Shown here one piece after another: positions 53,248 through 62,153 of a stretch of 64,000 nt of DNA. The translations under genes were made by a program, and so were the position numbers. The first letter of the stretch is position 1, and every line of letters begins with the position of its first letter. Under the pieces are notes generated by a model. That model ran no database searches and was not told the DNA's origin. It saw only the letters and a list, made by a program, of their open reading frames with translations. The DNA lies in assembly GCF_000317555.1 (NCBI RefSeq), contig NC_019745.1, positions 4,526,001 to 4,590,000 of the forward strand, given 5' to 3'. Source of the DNA: Gloeocapsa sp. PCC 7428 (GTDB lineage Bacteria; Cyanobacteriota; Cyanobacteriia; Cyanobacteriales; Chroococcidiopsidaceae).

Positions 53248-53727
53248 ATGGAAGCAACGAATACCGGTAATTTCCTCAGTCTTAGCTTTCTCATACAGTT
53301 GGTTCATCCTGTATTGATGCTTGGCTTGTTTGCTTACTTGCTTTATACTGCGTATCTTGGCTTTCAAGTTCGCCGCACTCGCAATGCTCACGGTGATAGC
53401 AAAAAAGAATTAATCAAAGGTAAATATTCACTGCGACATTATCAATCAGGCGCGATCGCGCTGGCGATAATGGTAACTGGTGCCGTCGGAGGTATTATTA
53501 TTACCTACTTAAGCGCGGGTGAAATTCCTGTTAATTCTCATTTATTTGTTGGATTAGGAATGACAGCGTTAATTGCAATTTCTGCGGCATTGGCTCCTGT
53601 GATGCAGCGTGGTCATCACTGGGCGCGATATCTTCACATTGGCATTAATCTTTGTCTTTTAGCATTCTTTAGTTGGCAATTACTTACAGGTTTACAAATT
53701 GTGCAAGAACTTTTGACAAGTTCATAA
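53248..53727 (+). CDS. DUF4079 family membrane protein
   Basis: A 159-residue protein with four hydrophobic segments (FLIQLVHPVLMLGLFAYLLYT; AIALAIMVTGAVGGIIITYL; LFVGLGMTALIAISAALAP; HIGINLCLLAFFSWQLLTG). The conserved HxxL and RHYQSGAIAL and HHWARYLHIGIN patterns match cyanobacterial DUF4079, related to cytochrome b561-like four-helix proteins. Possible heme-binding His residues exist but are not proven. AAGGAG precedes the ATG; the gene is 11 bases after the YrhK-like gene. Confidence 0.82.
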   Translation: MEATNTGNFLSLSFLIQLVHPVLMLGLFAYLLYTAYLGFQVRRTRNAHGDSKKELIKGKYSLRHYQSGAIALAIMVTGAVGGIIITYLSAGEIPVNSHLFVGLGMTALIAISAALAPVMQRGHHWARYLHIGINLCLLAFFSWQLLTGLQIVQELLTSS

Positions 53728-53752
53728 AAAAGGACAGGCGATGAACCTGTCC
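53725..53752 (-). terminator. Intrinsic terminator after petA
   Basis: On the minus strand GGACAGG (53752-53746) pairs with CCTGTCC (53738-53732) across a 7-base loop and is followed at once by TTTTTT (53731-53726). It is 24 bases downstream of the petA stop. The stem can also act for the convergent DUF4079 gene, but the T-run favours petA. Confidence 0.85.
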
Positions 53753-53775
53753 CAAAGAATTTAAAAAAGTCAAGT

Positions 53776-54759
53776 TTAGAAATTCATTTCCGCTGCTTGT
53801 ACTTTCTCGACTTGCTTCTTCTTCAGTACTAGCAAGACTTGACACAACATAATTGCGGCTAAGAATGCCATTAACCATTGAATTCTTGCTGAACTTTGGA
53901 GAACGATTTCGCCGTCGTCTTGACCAAATCCACCAACGTTCGGGTTATCGGTTAAAGCATCACCAGCAGCAACTGTTTGCCCTTCTGAAACAAGCAGTTT
54001 TGGTCCTAGGGGAATTGTCTCAACAACCGTTTCACCCGCATCAGTATTAATGGTGACTTGGTACTGAGTTGTCCCATTTTCATCGGTAGTTTGGTCAATT
54101 TTGGTAATTGTACCGGCGGCAGAGGCATTATAAACCGAATTATTGCTTTTCTCACCCGTAGGGTAAACCTGACCTCGTCCGCGATTACCACCTACATGAA
54201 CCGGATATTTACCAAAGTGGATATTTTTGTCTGTTCTCGGATCGGGGGACAGTACAGGGAAAACGATTTCTTGATACTGTTCGCCTGGTAAAGGTCCAAC
54301 AATAACGATGTTTTCTTTCTCTTCGCTATAGGGCTGGAAGTAAAGATCGCCGACTTTTTCTTTCATCTCCTCTGAAATACGTTCAGGAGGGGCAATCTTA
54401 AAGCCTTCCGGCAACATTAATACAGCACCTACATTTAATCCGCCTAAGGAACCATCGCTGAGTACCTGCTGCGTATTGGTATCATAAGGAATTTTCACAA
54501 CTGCTTCAAATACCGTATCGGGAAGCACCGATTGCGGAATTTCGACTTCGGTGGGTTTAGCAGCAAGGTGACAGTTGGCACAGACAATTCTCCCTGTAGG
54601 TTCGCGCGGAGTTTCAGGATAGGTTTGTTGTGCCCAAAAAGGATAAGCAGCCGCCGCCTGGGGTAACGCCAGGTCGCTCGCGAGAAAGAAACTAACAGTA
54701 GCGATCGCTATAATTACCGTATTGACAATCGCTTTTGTTGATAACAAAGCTTTTTTCAT
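53776..54759 (-). CDS. petA: Apocytochrome f (cytochrome b6f complex)
   Basis: A 327-residue cytochrome f precursor. After a signal sequence ([26 protein letters not shown]) the mature N-terminal Tyr, an axial heme ligand, is followed by the heme motif VCANCH (CxxCH) and [24 protein letters not shown] basic patch and a C-terminal membrane anchor ([24 protein letters not shown]) complete the protein. It carries electrons from the Rieske protein to plastocyanin or cytochrome c6. Downstream of petC on the same strand (gap 74 bases), the standard petCA operon. Confidence 0.98.
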   Translation of the reverse strand: MKKALLSTKAIVNTVIIAIATVSFFLASDLALPQAAAAYPFWAQQTYPETPREPTGRIVCANCHLAAKPTEVEIPQSVLPDTVFEAVVKIPYDTNTQQVLSDGSLGGLNVGAVLMLPEGFKIAPPERISEEMKEKVGDLYFQPYSEEKENIVIVGPLPGEQYQEIVFPVLSPDPRTDKNIHFGKYPVHVGGNRGRGQVYPTGEKSNNSVYNASAAGTITKIDQTTDENGTTQYQVTINTDAGETVVETIPLGPKLLVSEGQTVAAGDALTDNPNVGGFGQDDGEIVLQSSARIQWLMAFLAAIMLCQVLLVLKKKQVEKVQAAEMNF

Positions 54760-54833
54760 CAGTAACCAAACACTTATGTGTGACGAAGGTCAAATGTAAG
54801 GGCAAAAGACTAAGGGCTAGTCACTTGATTATC

Positions 54834-55373
54834 TTAAGTCCACCAAGGTGGTTCACCCGTCCGAAAATCAGTTTCCGTCCAGGGAGTGATGGAAATTTTA
54901 TCGTCTTCTGTACTCACGTGTACGAGTGCTAACGATAAAGGTGCGGGACCTCGGACAACTTTGCCGGTTTCATCGTACTGCGAGCCATGACACGGACACT
55001 TAAACTTGTTTTCGGCAGCGTTCCAAGGAACCACACAACCGAGGTGAGTACATACCGCGTTCATACCGTAATCGCCAATCGCTTCTTTGCTTTCGACGAC
55101 GATATAAGTCGGATCGCCTTTGAGTCCTTGCGCGAGGACGCGATCGCCTGGATTGTGCGTTTCTAAAAAGTTACTGACGCTAATATCATTGCCCAATGCG
55201 TCTTTGGCTTTGACACCACCACCAGCACCACCACTGCTCGGCGGAATAAAGAATTTCACTACCGGATACAATGCTCCTAGAGCGGTTCCGGTAATCGTAC
55301 CAAAGGTGAGCAAGTTCATGAATTGACGACGCCCCATATCGGGTACGTCCATGGATTTAGACATTTGAGCCAT
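54834..55373 (-). CDS. petC: Rieske iron-sulfur protein of the cytochrome b6f complex
   Basis: A 179-residue protein with a twin-arginine-type N-terminus ([12 protein letters not shown]) that stays as a membrane anchor. The 2Fe-2S motifs are [11 protein letters not shown] and [12 protein letters not shown] (two Cys and two His, plus the disulfide pair). C-terminal RTGEPPWW is typical of cyanobacterial PetC. It moves electrons from plastoquinol to cytochrome f. The twin arginines fit Tat export; tatC lies about 900 bases away. Confidence 0.98.
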   Translation of the reverse strand: MAQMSKSMDVPDMGRRQFMNLLTFGTITGTALGALYPVVKFFIPPSSGGAGGGVKAKDALGNDISVSNFLETHNPGDRVLAQGLKGDPTYIVVESKEAIGDYGMNAVCTHLGCVVPWNAAENKFKCPCHGSQYDETGKVVRGPAPLSLALVHVSTEDDKISITPWTETDFRTGEPPWWT

Positions 55374-55603
55374 AATTTCTGCTCTTTGCTTGTATCTTTG
55401 TTAACAACGCTGAGATTTGCTCCCAGAACCTCACTTATCCTCTGTTGGAGTCGGTCTACCACGACTCACAACAACTTTCAAATCCCTCTTTTAAGAGTGT
55501 TTCCAGCCTTTTTCAGAGGATCATTACATTTCTTTATATTGGTATCATACCTGAGTTACGCAGCTTTACTTTATAACGAAATGTAAAAGGCAATTGCAAC
55601 GAA

Positions 55604-55918
55604 ATGACAGGAAAGGAGTTACGCCAGATATTGTTAAATAAGTGGGGGCGATCTTACGACGTCCAGCTACGCCGCGTCCAGGGCAAAGTTTTTCTTCAGG
55701 TGATGTGGAAGTACTTAGAGCAAGCGTCTTTTCCGCTTACTGAAGCAGAATATCAAGAACACTTAGATGCGATCGCTAATTATCTTCACGCCTTGGGTGG
55801 AACGCAGCAAGTACAGCAATTTATTGCCCAAACCCGCGAACGTCCCCGACTCGGTAAAGCTGTGAGTATTCCTCTCGATTTAGACTTCGGCGAACGTGCT
55901 TCGGAGTGGTTGATCTAG
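55604..55918 (+). CDS. DUF3067 family protein
   Basis: A 104-residue soluble protein: MTGKELRQILLNKWGRSYDVQLRR, then KVFLQVMWKYLEQASFPL and YQEHLDAIANYLHALGGTQQVQ. DUF3067 occurs in cyanobacteria and plastids, often beside petC as here, where it is divergent (230-base spacer). A role in photosynthetic electron-transport assembly is suggested only by context. Confidence 0.88.
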   Translation: MTGKELRQILLNKWGRSYDVQLRRVQGKVFLQVMWKYLEQASFPLTEAEYQEHLDAIANYLHALGGTQQVQQFIAQTRERPRLGKAVSIPLDLDFGERASEWLI

Positions 55919-55945
55919 TCAGGGGTCAGGAGGCTTGGGAAAGAC

Positions 55946-56278
55946 TTACAAAATTCTGTTGCCCAGGGGAACGTCGCGATCGGGTTTAATGAGGACAACT
56001 TCTTCATTATCGAGAACGACACCTAAAACTAAGACTTCGGACATAAAATCCGCAACTTGGCGCGGAGGAAAGTTGGTAACGGCGAGAATCTGCTTACCTG
56101 TCAACTCTTCGTGGCGATACTTCGTAATTTGCGCACTCGATTTTTTAATTCCTAACGCGCCAAAATCGATCCACAGTTTATATGCTGGTTTTCTTGCTTT
56201 GGGAAAATCTTCAACTTTAACAACCTTACCAACGCGAATTTCTACTTTCTCAAAATCGCTGTACGTAATTTCTGTCAT
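55946..56278 (-). CDS. CsaA-like tRNA-binding domain protein
   Basis: A 110-residue OB-fold protein of the EMAP/CsaA type: [33 protein letters not shown], then [39 protein letters not shown]. It is the family of CsaA, proposed as an export-related chaperone, and of tRNA-binding domains. Its start overlaps the tatC stop by four bases, which suits a link to protein export, though the exact role is unproven. Confidence 0.85.
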   Translation of the reverse strand: MTEITYSDFEKVEIRVGKVVKVEDFPKARKPAYKLWIDFGALGIKKSSAQITKYRHEELTGKQILAVTNFPPRQVADFMSEVLVLGVVLDNEEVVLIKPDRDVPLGNRIL

Positions 56279-57096
56279 TTACCGATTAATTTAACCGCAG
56301 CAATTCCACCAAAGTAAAGTCCTAATACAGCACCCGCCAAAAGGCTTTGTGTTAAAGGATCAGTTGAAGGTGTTAAGACTGCACCCAAGACAACTCCACC
56401 AAGAATGACATAGCGCCAACCCGCCAGCATTTGTTTAGAAGAAACAATTCCCAAAGCCCCAAGCAGCAGTTGAATAACGGGAATCTGAAAAGCTAAACCT
56501 GTGCTAAACAATAGCAGTAGCACAAACTCAAAGTAGCGGTCGATCGACCACAGTTGTTCGACGACATCAGCACCATAATTAATAAAAAACTTTAACGCAG
56601 CCGGAATCAAGGCTAGATAAGCAAACACCAATCCAGCAGCAAATAACACGGTTGAACCTAAAACGATTGGTGCGACTAAGCGGCGTTCGCGGCGTGTTAG
56701 CCCTGGTAAGATAAACTGAATAATTTGGTAAAGGATAAACGGGCTAGCTAAGAGCAAACCACTATAGCCTGCGACTTTGAGCGAAACAAAAAAGTACTCT
56801 CCTGGCGCTAGCTGTAGAAACTTTACTCCTTGAGCAGGAACTTCGAGTAACTGAACGATCGGTTTAACTGCGATAAAACAGCCGACAACACCTATCACTA
56901 CCGCAATCAAGGAATAAAAAATTCGCTGTCGCAACTCTTCCAAGTGATCGAACAGCGACATTTCTACTTCGCCAGGTAACTCATTTAAGTAGTTATTTTC
57001 CCAATCCTGGTTGCTATTGTCAGTCTTGGTTTCTTGTTCCAAGTCAGTCGTTGGATCGGGCATTGTTGCACTATCTAAATCTGAGGGCGGCGTCAT
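56275..57096 (-). CDS. tatC: Sec-independent protein translocase TatC
   Basis: A 273-residue TatC with an acidic, polar N-terminal extension of about 40 residues. The core starts [17 protein letters not shown] and has six spans, with the conserved [21 protein letters not shown], and ALKFFINYG, and the C-terminal [29 protein letters not shown]. TatC recognises twin-arginine signals and exports folded proteins such as PetC. It overlaps csaA by four bases. Confidence 0.95.
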   Translation of the reverse strand: MTPPSDLDSATMPDPTTDLEQETKTDNSNQDWENNYLNELPGEVEMSLFDHLEELRQRIFYSLIAVVIGVVGCFIAVKPIVQLLEVPAQGVKFLQLAPGEYFFVSLKVAGYSGLLLASPFILYQIIQFILPGLTRRERRLVAPIVLGSTVLFAAGLVFAYLALIPAALKFFINYGADVVEQLWSIDRYFEFVLLLLFSTGLAFQIPVIQLLLGALGIVSSKQMLAGWRYVILGGVVLGAVLTPSTDPLTQSLLAGAVLGLYFGGIAAVKLIGK

Positions 57097-57205
57097 GAGT
57101 TAGCTTTATTGCAAGATCTGCGATCTATTTTATCTGGTAGACAAGAGTTCGCAGCTAAAAGCCTGCAATATTATGCCCTAAAAAGTCTAACCTCTGACTC
57201 CTCAA

Positions 57206-57655
57206 TTACGGTGTTACGGTCAACTCGGCTTCCAAAAAGGTATCGCCGTAACTTGCAAAAATATTGCCCCTGGAAGTTGTTGATTGCCTGTAAGTAAAGA
57301 TACTAAATGTTTGACTCGTTTTGCCTTGGGGAACGATGACACAATAACCAGGGTTAGCACCGTAAAAATTGCTACCTACAAGTACTACAGCACCACCAGT
57401 AGGTGCAGGTGCTGACAGGGTGACTTCGCCTTCCGGTTGACGGCGACCTTCGATGACTGAGGGACTAATCTTAAGTGATACTAAATTTAGACCTGCAACC
57501 GATGATTGGAAAATACATTCCTCGCCTTTCGCTTTGGCTATAGGTGTTGTACTTGGCAAAAACGAGATAACACCGAAGGTGACTAAAGTAGGCAAGGCGA
57601 TCGCACTACCGCACCGCACTATTGACAAAAATCCAAACGGATGCTTTTGAAACAT
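57206..57655 (-). CDS. Secreted Ig-like domain protein
   Basis: A 149-residue protein from ATG 57655 (frame open to TTG 57667). A signal peptide (GSAIALPTLVTFGVISFLP) is followed by one beta-rich module: LKISPSVIEGRRQPEGEVTLS, APAPTGGAVVLVGS, VIVPQGKTSQTFSIFT and a final EAELTVTP. This is the Ig-like repeat found in many bacterial surface and adhesion proteins, here as a single copy with an extra Cys pair. Function unknown. Confidence 0.7.
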   Translation of the reverse strand: MFQKHPFGFLSIVRCGSAIALPTLVTFGVISFLPSTTPIAKAKGEECIFQSSVAGLNLVSLKISPSVIEGRRQPEGEVTLSAPAPTGGAVVLVGSNFYGANPGYCVIVPQGKTSQTFSIFTYRQSTTSRGNIFASYGDTFLEAELTVTP

Positions 57656-57841
57656 TATGCCATCCAATAAGAATATTAAGTGTAAAAGTAACTCGGTCGA
57701 GTTTTACAACTAAAAATCGATGTGTTATGGCAAGTAGATTTACTTATGGATTGTAAAACTTTAGACAGAAAAATCACTCAGTATTTACTTTAATGCAAGT
57801 CAACGCTGGCGAATGCAAATAATTGTATAGACGAGTACAAT

Positions 57842-60025
57842 TTACTGTGGTGGTTGCGGTAGAGAAGACGTTTGACGCTTTGTGTAGCTTGCGACTAACT
57901 GAGCTACTTCGGGGTTATACAGTCGTAAATAGTTCCAATAGTTACCAAATACCTGTCGAACGTAGCCTCTAGTTTCTTCAAAAGGAATCGCTTCGACAAA
58001 TTCATCAGGATCTCTGGTGTTGAGCGTTCTCAACCATCGGGAAACATTTCCTGGACCTGCATTGTAACTGGCGATCGCCAGCATCGAATTATTATCGTAC
58101 TGTTCGTGCGTGTGATCCAAGTACCACGTACCCAAGCGCATATTATCTTGAGGATTCTCTTTGTTATACTCCTTCAAGTCAATCTTCTGCGCGATCCATT
58201 CTCCCGTACTCGGCATCACTTGCATTAGCCCCACAGCGCCCGCAACCGAACGAATTTTTGGTTCAAAGCGCGACTCTTGGCGAATGAGTGCTGTTACCAA
58301 AAAAGGATTGAGTTGACGCTTTTGCGACCAAGTCGTAATTTCCTCAAAGAAGGGAAATGGATAACGCGCTTGCCAATACGTTAACTCTTGTCGCAGTGCT
58401 TGATACTCAGTTTGATCTTGAGGAGATTCGCGGTCTTCTAGCGTTGAAACTAAATTAATGCCTTTCAAATGCTGCCCGATCGCCGTTCGTAGCAATCCAT
58501 CAGTAAACTGTTCGGCTACAGTCGGTTGATGATAATTTTGAAATTCTGCGCGCCACAGCGCCCAGGCATCGGTATCTTGTCCTAATTGATAGAGTTCTTT
58601 TAACGTATCTGATCCTGCGGGTAAAACTGCGCGTTGTGGAGGTGTAATCTCAAAATTGAGTTGGCGGACAGTGTTAAAGTTACCAACATCTAGCCCTAGC
58701 ATCGTTGCCGATCGCCAAGCATAATACGATTGCGGAAATTGACTTAAGACATATTCAAATGCCGCTTTCGCTTCTTGTTGTCTTTCTAGTTGCTGCGCCC
58801 ATTTACCAACCCAAAATCCAGCGCGAGGAGCCAAAATATTTTTCGGATTACTTGTAGGAATTGGCTGCGCCCATTGCCATGCTCCTCGGTAGTCTTTATT
58901 CGCAGCCTTTTGGAGTGCCATTCTCCAGCGGTACTCAACCGCAGCATCAGAATCACCGTACTTGTTTAATAGCAATTGTCGCGTTTGCGCAGCAGATGTT
59001 TTATTTCCCAAGTTATCGAGAATTGCTGCTTTTTGCGCTAAGGCTTCGCCGGCGTGTTGAGGAAATTGGTTGACAACCTGATCGAGGTATGATATTTTCT
59101 GGTTATTATCTTGGGTAATTTGTGCCAAGTTTAGCAACGCTGTACCGCTTTCAGATGCAGTGGAAAACTCGCGGATAAGTTGTTGATAAGCAGCGATCGC
59201 TTCAGGACGTTTATTACTTAATTGCAGACTTCGACCAATGCGATAGACGTTTAACGCTGTACGTGGTGCTTGTTGATAAGCTGTTGCAGCTTTTGAGTAA
59301 ACTTGGTTTTCCCAGTAGGCGATCGCGATCGCTTCCCAATCTTGCGGCTGTAATTGTTCTGAATAGTTACTAACAAGTCGATCTAATACTGCAACAACGC
59401 CTGGCTGTTCATAACCATATCTCGCAAGCAGTAGGATCAACTGTGGTTGATTCGGATTTTGTTGTAGTAACAAGCGGGCGATTTCTAGCGTGCGGGGATG
59501 CGAAGGAAACTGCGCGATCGCCCGCAGCCAATACTGCGGTGTTGTTTTTCCTAATGCATACAATGCTTCAACGGCAACCGGATGCGAAGGATATCGTTCC
59601 AGTAATTCTTGATACGTTGCTTGTGCGTTCGTGGTATCACCCAAAATTTCGTAAGCTTGGGCGCGTTTGGCGAGAATTGGTGCAGCGAGTACAGGGTAAC
59701 TTTGGTCTAAACCCTCGAGAAGTTGTAGCGCTTGTTCGGCTTGCTGAATTTGCAGATAGTCATTTGCTAACACATAGCGGGCGCGATCGCGATCTGGCGA
59801 GGGGGGTAACTGGGCGATCGCACTGAGTTGTACCATTCGCGCTGTAGGCGACAGCGGTACTAATGGCAGAACCGACGATTTTGGATGATCGATCGCGTGC
59901 AATGAGTTGTCTTGTGGTGACTGCAACCAATCGTTATTTGTGGCTATCACTGCTACCCCAACCAGCACAGCACATAATCCTGCACCCGCAGCTAAGGGGA
60001 CTCGATTTTTCCATCGTTCTAACAT
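57842..60025 (-). CDS. Soluble lytic murein transglycosylase-like protein with TPR region
   Basis: A 727-residue protein with an N-terminal membrane or signal segment (LAAGAGLCAVLVGVAVIATN), a long helical region with TPR-like repeats (e.g. LLERYPSHPVAVEALYALGKT) and a C-terminal SLT domain. The domain has ALIRQESRFEPKIRSVAGAVGLMQVMPST with the catalytic Glu, then NMRLGTWYLD and AIASYNAGPGNVSRW. It cleaves peptidoglycan to anhydro-muropeptides in the periplasm. The architecture matches the Slt70 type. Confidence 0.9.
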   Translation of the reverse strand: MLERWKNRVPLAAGAGLCAVLVGVAVIATNNDWLQSPQDNSLHAIDHPKSSVLPLVPLSPTARMVQLSAIAQLPPSPDRDRARYVLANDYLQIQQAEQALQLLEGLDQSYPVLAAPILAKRAQAYEILGDTTNAQATYQELLERYPSHPVAVEALYALGKTTPQYWLRAIAQFPSHPRTLEIARLLLQQNPNQPQLILLLARYGYEQPGVVAVLDRLVSNYSEQLQPQDWEAIAIAYWENQVYSKAATAYQQAPRTALNVYRIGRSLQLSNKRPEAIAAYQQLIREFSTASESGTALLNLAQITQDNNQKISYLDQVVNQFPQHAGEALAQKAAILDNLGNKTSAAQTRQLLLNKYGDSDAAVEYRWRMALQKAANKDYRGAWQWAQPIPTSNPKNILAPRAGFWVGKWAQQLERQQEAKAAFEYVLSQFPQSYYAWRSATMLGLDVGNFNTVRQLNFEITPPQRAVLPAGSDTLKELYQLGQDTDAWALWRAEFQNYHQPTVAEQFTDGLLRTAIGQHLKGINLVSTLEDRESPQDQTEYQALRQELTYWQARYPFPFFEEITTWSQKRQLNPFLVTALIRQESRFEPKIRSVAGAVGLMQVMPSTGEWIAQKIDLKEYNKENPQDNMRLGTWYLDHTHEQYDNNSMLAIASYNAGPGNVSRWLRTLNTRDPDEFVEAIPFEETRGYVRQVFGNYWNYLRLYNPEVAQLVASYTKRQTSSLPQPPQ

Positions 60026-60107
60026 AATGGTTTCTAGAAGTCACGCCTGATTTCCAGAAACTGTAACATTACTCCTTGCTAACTGACAGCTGCTTTTGCA
60101 GTTAATT

Positions 60108-60497
60108 TTAAGGTAAAAACCGATCCAAAGCCGCTTTCAACTCTGCCATTTCTACTTCGATGTTTCCTTCTTGGGCGGCTCTTGTGATACACTCACTTAG
60201 GTGCGCGTCTAAAATCATGCGGGCAACTCGATCTAAGGCACCGCGTACCGCAGCAATTTGGACGAGGACTTCTGGACACGGGCGGCTTTCCTGTACCATA
60301 GTTTTCACACCGCGAATATGTCCTTCAATGCGCGATAAGCGATTGACAATGCTTCTAAGTGATTCCTCACTGTGGACATGAGGATGCGTTGACGAATCCC
60401 CAAAGCGATCGCCCACGTTGGAAGTATCGTGGCTGTGGGAATGTTCCTCCCTAGCGACAGGCAATTTATCTTCTGCTAATTGATGAGAACGATTCAT
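60108..60497 (-). CDS. CsoR/RcnR-family metal-sensing repressor, InrS-like
   Basis: A 129-residue regulator. The first 45 residues are polar and His-rich (HSHSHD, THPHVH). The core has IVNRLSRIEGHIRGVKTMVQE, then Cys74 in RPCPEVLVQ, and His99 and Cys103 in DAHLSEC, the C-H-C metal site of CsoR, RcnR and InrS. InrS of Synechocystis senses nickel and represses an exporter; the His-rich arm here would suit nickel or cobalt. No exporter gene adjoins it, so the target is unknown. Confidence 0.82.
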   Translation of the reverse strand: MNRSHQLAEDKLPVAREEHSHSHDTSNVGDRFGDSSTHPHVHSEESLRSIVNRLSRIEGHIRGVKTMVQESRPCPEVLVQIAAVRGALDRVARMILDAHLSECITRAAQEGNIEVEMAELKAALDRFLP

Positions 60498-60622
60498 AAG
60501 CGATCAACGCACATGAGGATAGATATAGATCCTAGCTTATCGTTGAGCAATTGCTAAAAATACCTATTGGAAATTTTAGATTTTAGGTTAGTGAATTGAA
60601 AAATGATTGCTGTTGTGTATCT

Positions 60623-60658
60623 AGGTAATTAGGTAATAGGTAATGGGTAATGGGTAAT
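60623..60658. repeat. Heptanucleotide tandem repeat (STRR-like), about 5 units
   Basis: AGGTAAT (60623-60629), then after one base AGGTAAT, AGGTAAT, GGGTAAT and GGGTAAT in tandem (60631-60658), with a degenerate unit after. It is the same family, inverse orientation, as 1458-1478. The 257-base spacer holds nothing else that I see. Confidence 0.7.
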
Positions 60659-60754
60659 TGGGAATAGAGTTAGTACTAAGTTGCATTAAGGATGGTTTAA
60701 AGTTATAGATAGTCAGATAGCTTTATAACAATTACCACGTAATACTGCAATAGA

Positions 60755-62011
60755 TTACTGCATTAATTCAATTTCTCGATTGGCAGTAGCTTGAGCTTTT
60801 TGCATGGCAATTTTGAGTGGTTGTTCGCCTAACATTGCACTAATAAATTGATTATTAAAATTATTCATAATCGTTGGTAAATTTTTACCAGCCTGCCATA
60901 CCGTAGCATATTCTGCACCTGCAATAAACGGTGCGTACAGAGGTTTTTGATCGTAACCAAGCTTTTGCGTGACAGATTTGCGCGTTGGTAACGCAACCCC
61001 TGTACGCGTCCATAGCGTCATTCCTTCTTTTCCAGTTAAGTAAGAAATCAATTGCCATGCTTCCGGTTTATGCTGTGACTTCTTATTCATAACATAAGCA
61101 ACAGTATACGCCATAGTGCCTTTTTTTCCGGCAATTGTTGGGACTTCGGCTGTTGCATATTCAAGCGCTGGAAACGTATCCTCTAAATAAGGAATCAACC
61201 ACGGTCCTTCAATCACCATTGCGGCTTTACCTTGACCAAAGATTTCGCCACCTGACGTTGTTCCAGCATCAGAAGGTTGAGCCGACGATCGCTCTTGACG
61301 ATATTGATCGATGATTAATTGTAAACCTTGCAGACTTTCTGGTGAAGCAAACGTAGCTTGTTCTAGTGTATTAATTAACTCACCACCAAAAGCTTTAATG
61401 ACAAAGTACAGTCGCGCAAGTTCTGGAATAATTCCAAACCCGTAACGGTCAATTCTGCTATCATTATTGCGGTCAACAGTAAGTTTTTTAGCGTATTCTC
61501 TTAATTGTTCCCAAGTTTGCGGTGGTTGCGACAAATCAGCTTCAGCAAAGGCTTGTTTATTGTAAAACAAAACAAGCGTGGAAAAATCTTTAGGAAAACC
61601 ATAAGTTTTGCCATTTTGTTGAAAAGCCGCAAGCAGTGAAGGTTGAAAATCTGCGATATCAAATTCCGGCGTGACGTAATCATCTAGTGGTTCTAAAACC
61701 CCAGGTTCAATCATTCCTGGTGCTTCAAAAGCATCAAGATAAAAAACATCTGCTGCGGTATCGCCAATCAAACGAGTTTTCAATACATCCATATACTGGT
61801 CAGCGATCGCATCGTATTTAACCTTAATTTTCGGATGCATCGCTTCAAACTCATTTAATACTTGTTGGAGAAGTTGTTTTTCCTGCAAATTACTCCATCC
61901 ACTAAGTGTTACAGTCACAACATCACTATTACCTTGCCTGGCAATACACCCAGTAGATATAATAATTCCGAATAAAAAAAGAAGAACAAAAGACCGAAAC
62001 CTTTTCAACAT
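60755..62011 (-). CDS. Sugar ABC transporter substrate-binding lipoprotein (1)
   Basis: A 418-residue SBP family 1 protein with a lipoprotein signal (LLFLFGIIISTGC). It has TVTLSGWSNLQEKQLLQQVLNEFEAMHPKIKV, then VFYLDAFEAPGMI, PKDFSTLVLFYNKQAF, and GKAAMVIEGPWLIPYLED. A loop VDRNNDSRIDRYG looks like a calcium-binding loop seen in this family. It likely binds an oligosaccharide. It is divergent from a second binding protein at 62154 and no permease adjoins it. Confidence 0.88.
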   Translation of the reverse strand: MLKRFRSFVLLFLFGIIISTGCIARQGNSDVVTVTLSGWSNLQEKQLLQQVLNEFEAMHPKIKVKYDAIADQYMDVLKTRLIGDTAADVFYLDAFEAPGMIEPGVLEPLDDYVTPEFDIADFQPSLLAAFQQNGKTYGFPKDFSTLVLFYNKQAFAEADLSQPPQTWEQLREYAKKLTVDRNNDSRIDRYGFGIIPELARLYFVIKAFGGELINTLEQATFASPESLQGLQLIIDQYRQERSSAQPSDAGTTSGGEIFGQGKAAMVIEGPWLIPYLEDTFPALEYATAEVPTIAGKKGTMAYTVAYVMNKKSQHKPEAWQLISYLTGKEGMTLWTRTGVALPTRKSVTQKLGYDQKPLYAPFIAGAEYATVWQAGKNLPTIMNNFNNQFISAMLGEQPLKIAMQKAQATANREIELMQ

Positions 62012-62153
62012 GAAGCGATTTTAACTTTAAATAATAGTATATTTTTATATTTCAAATTCTTTTGAAACCTTTTTGGTTGTGCCATTTTTAGTTTGTTTCA
62101 AAAATAATTAAATCTCTCTACAGTTACCATGTTAAATTTTAACCCTCAACAAA

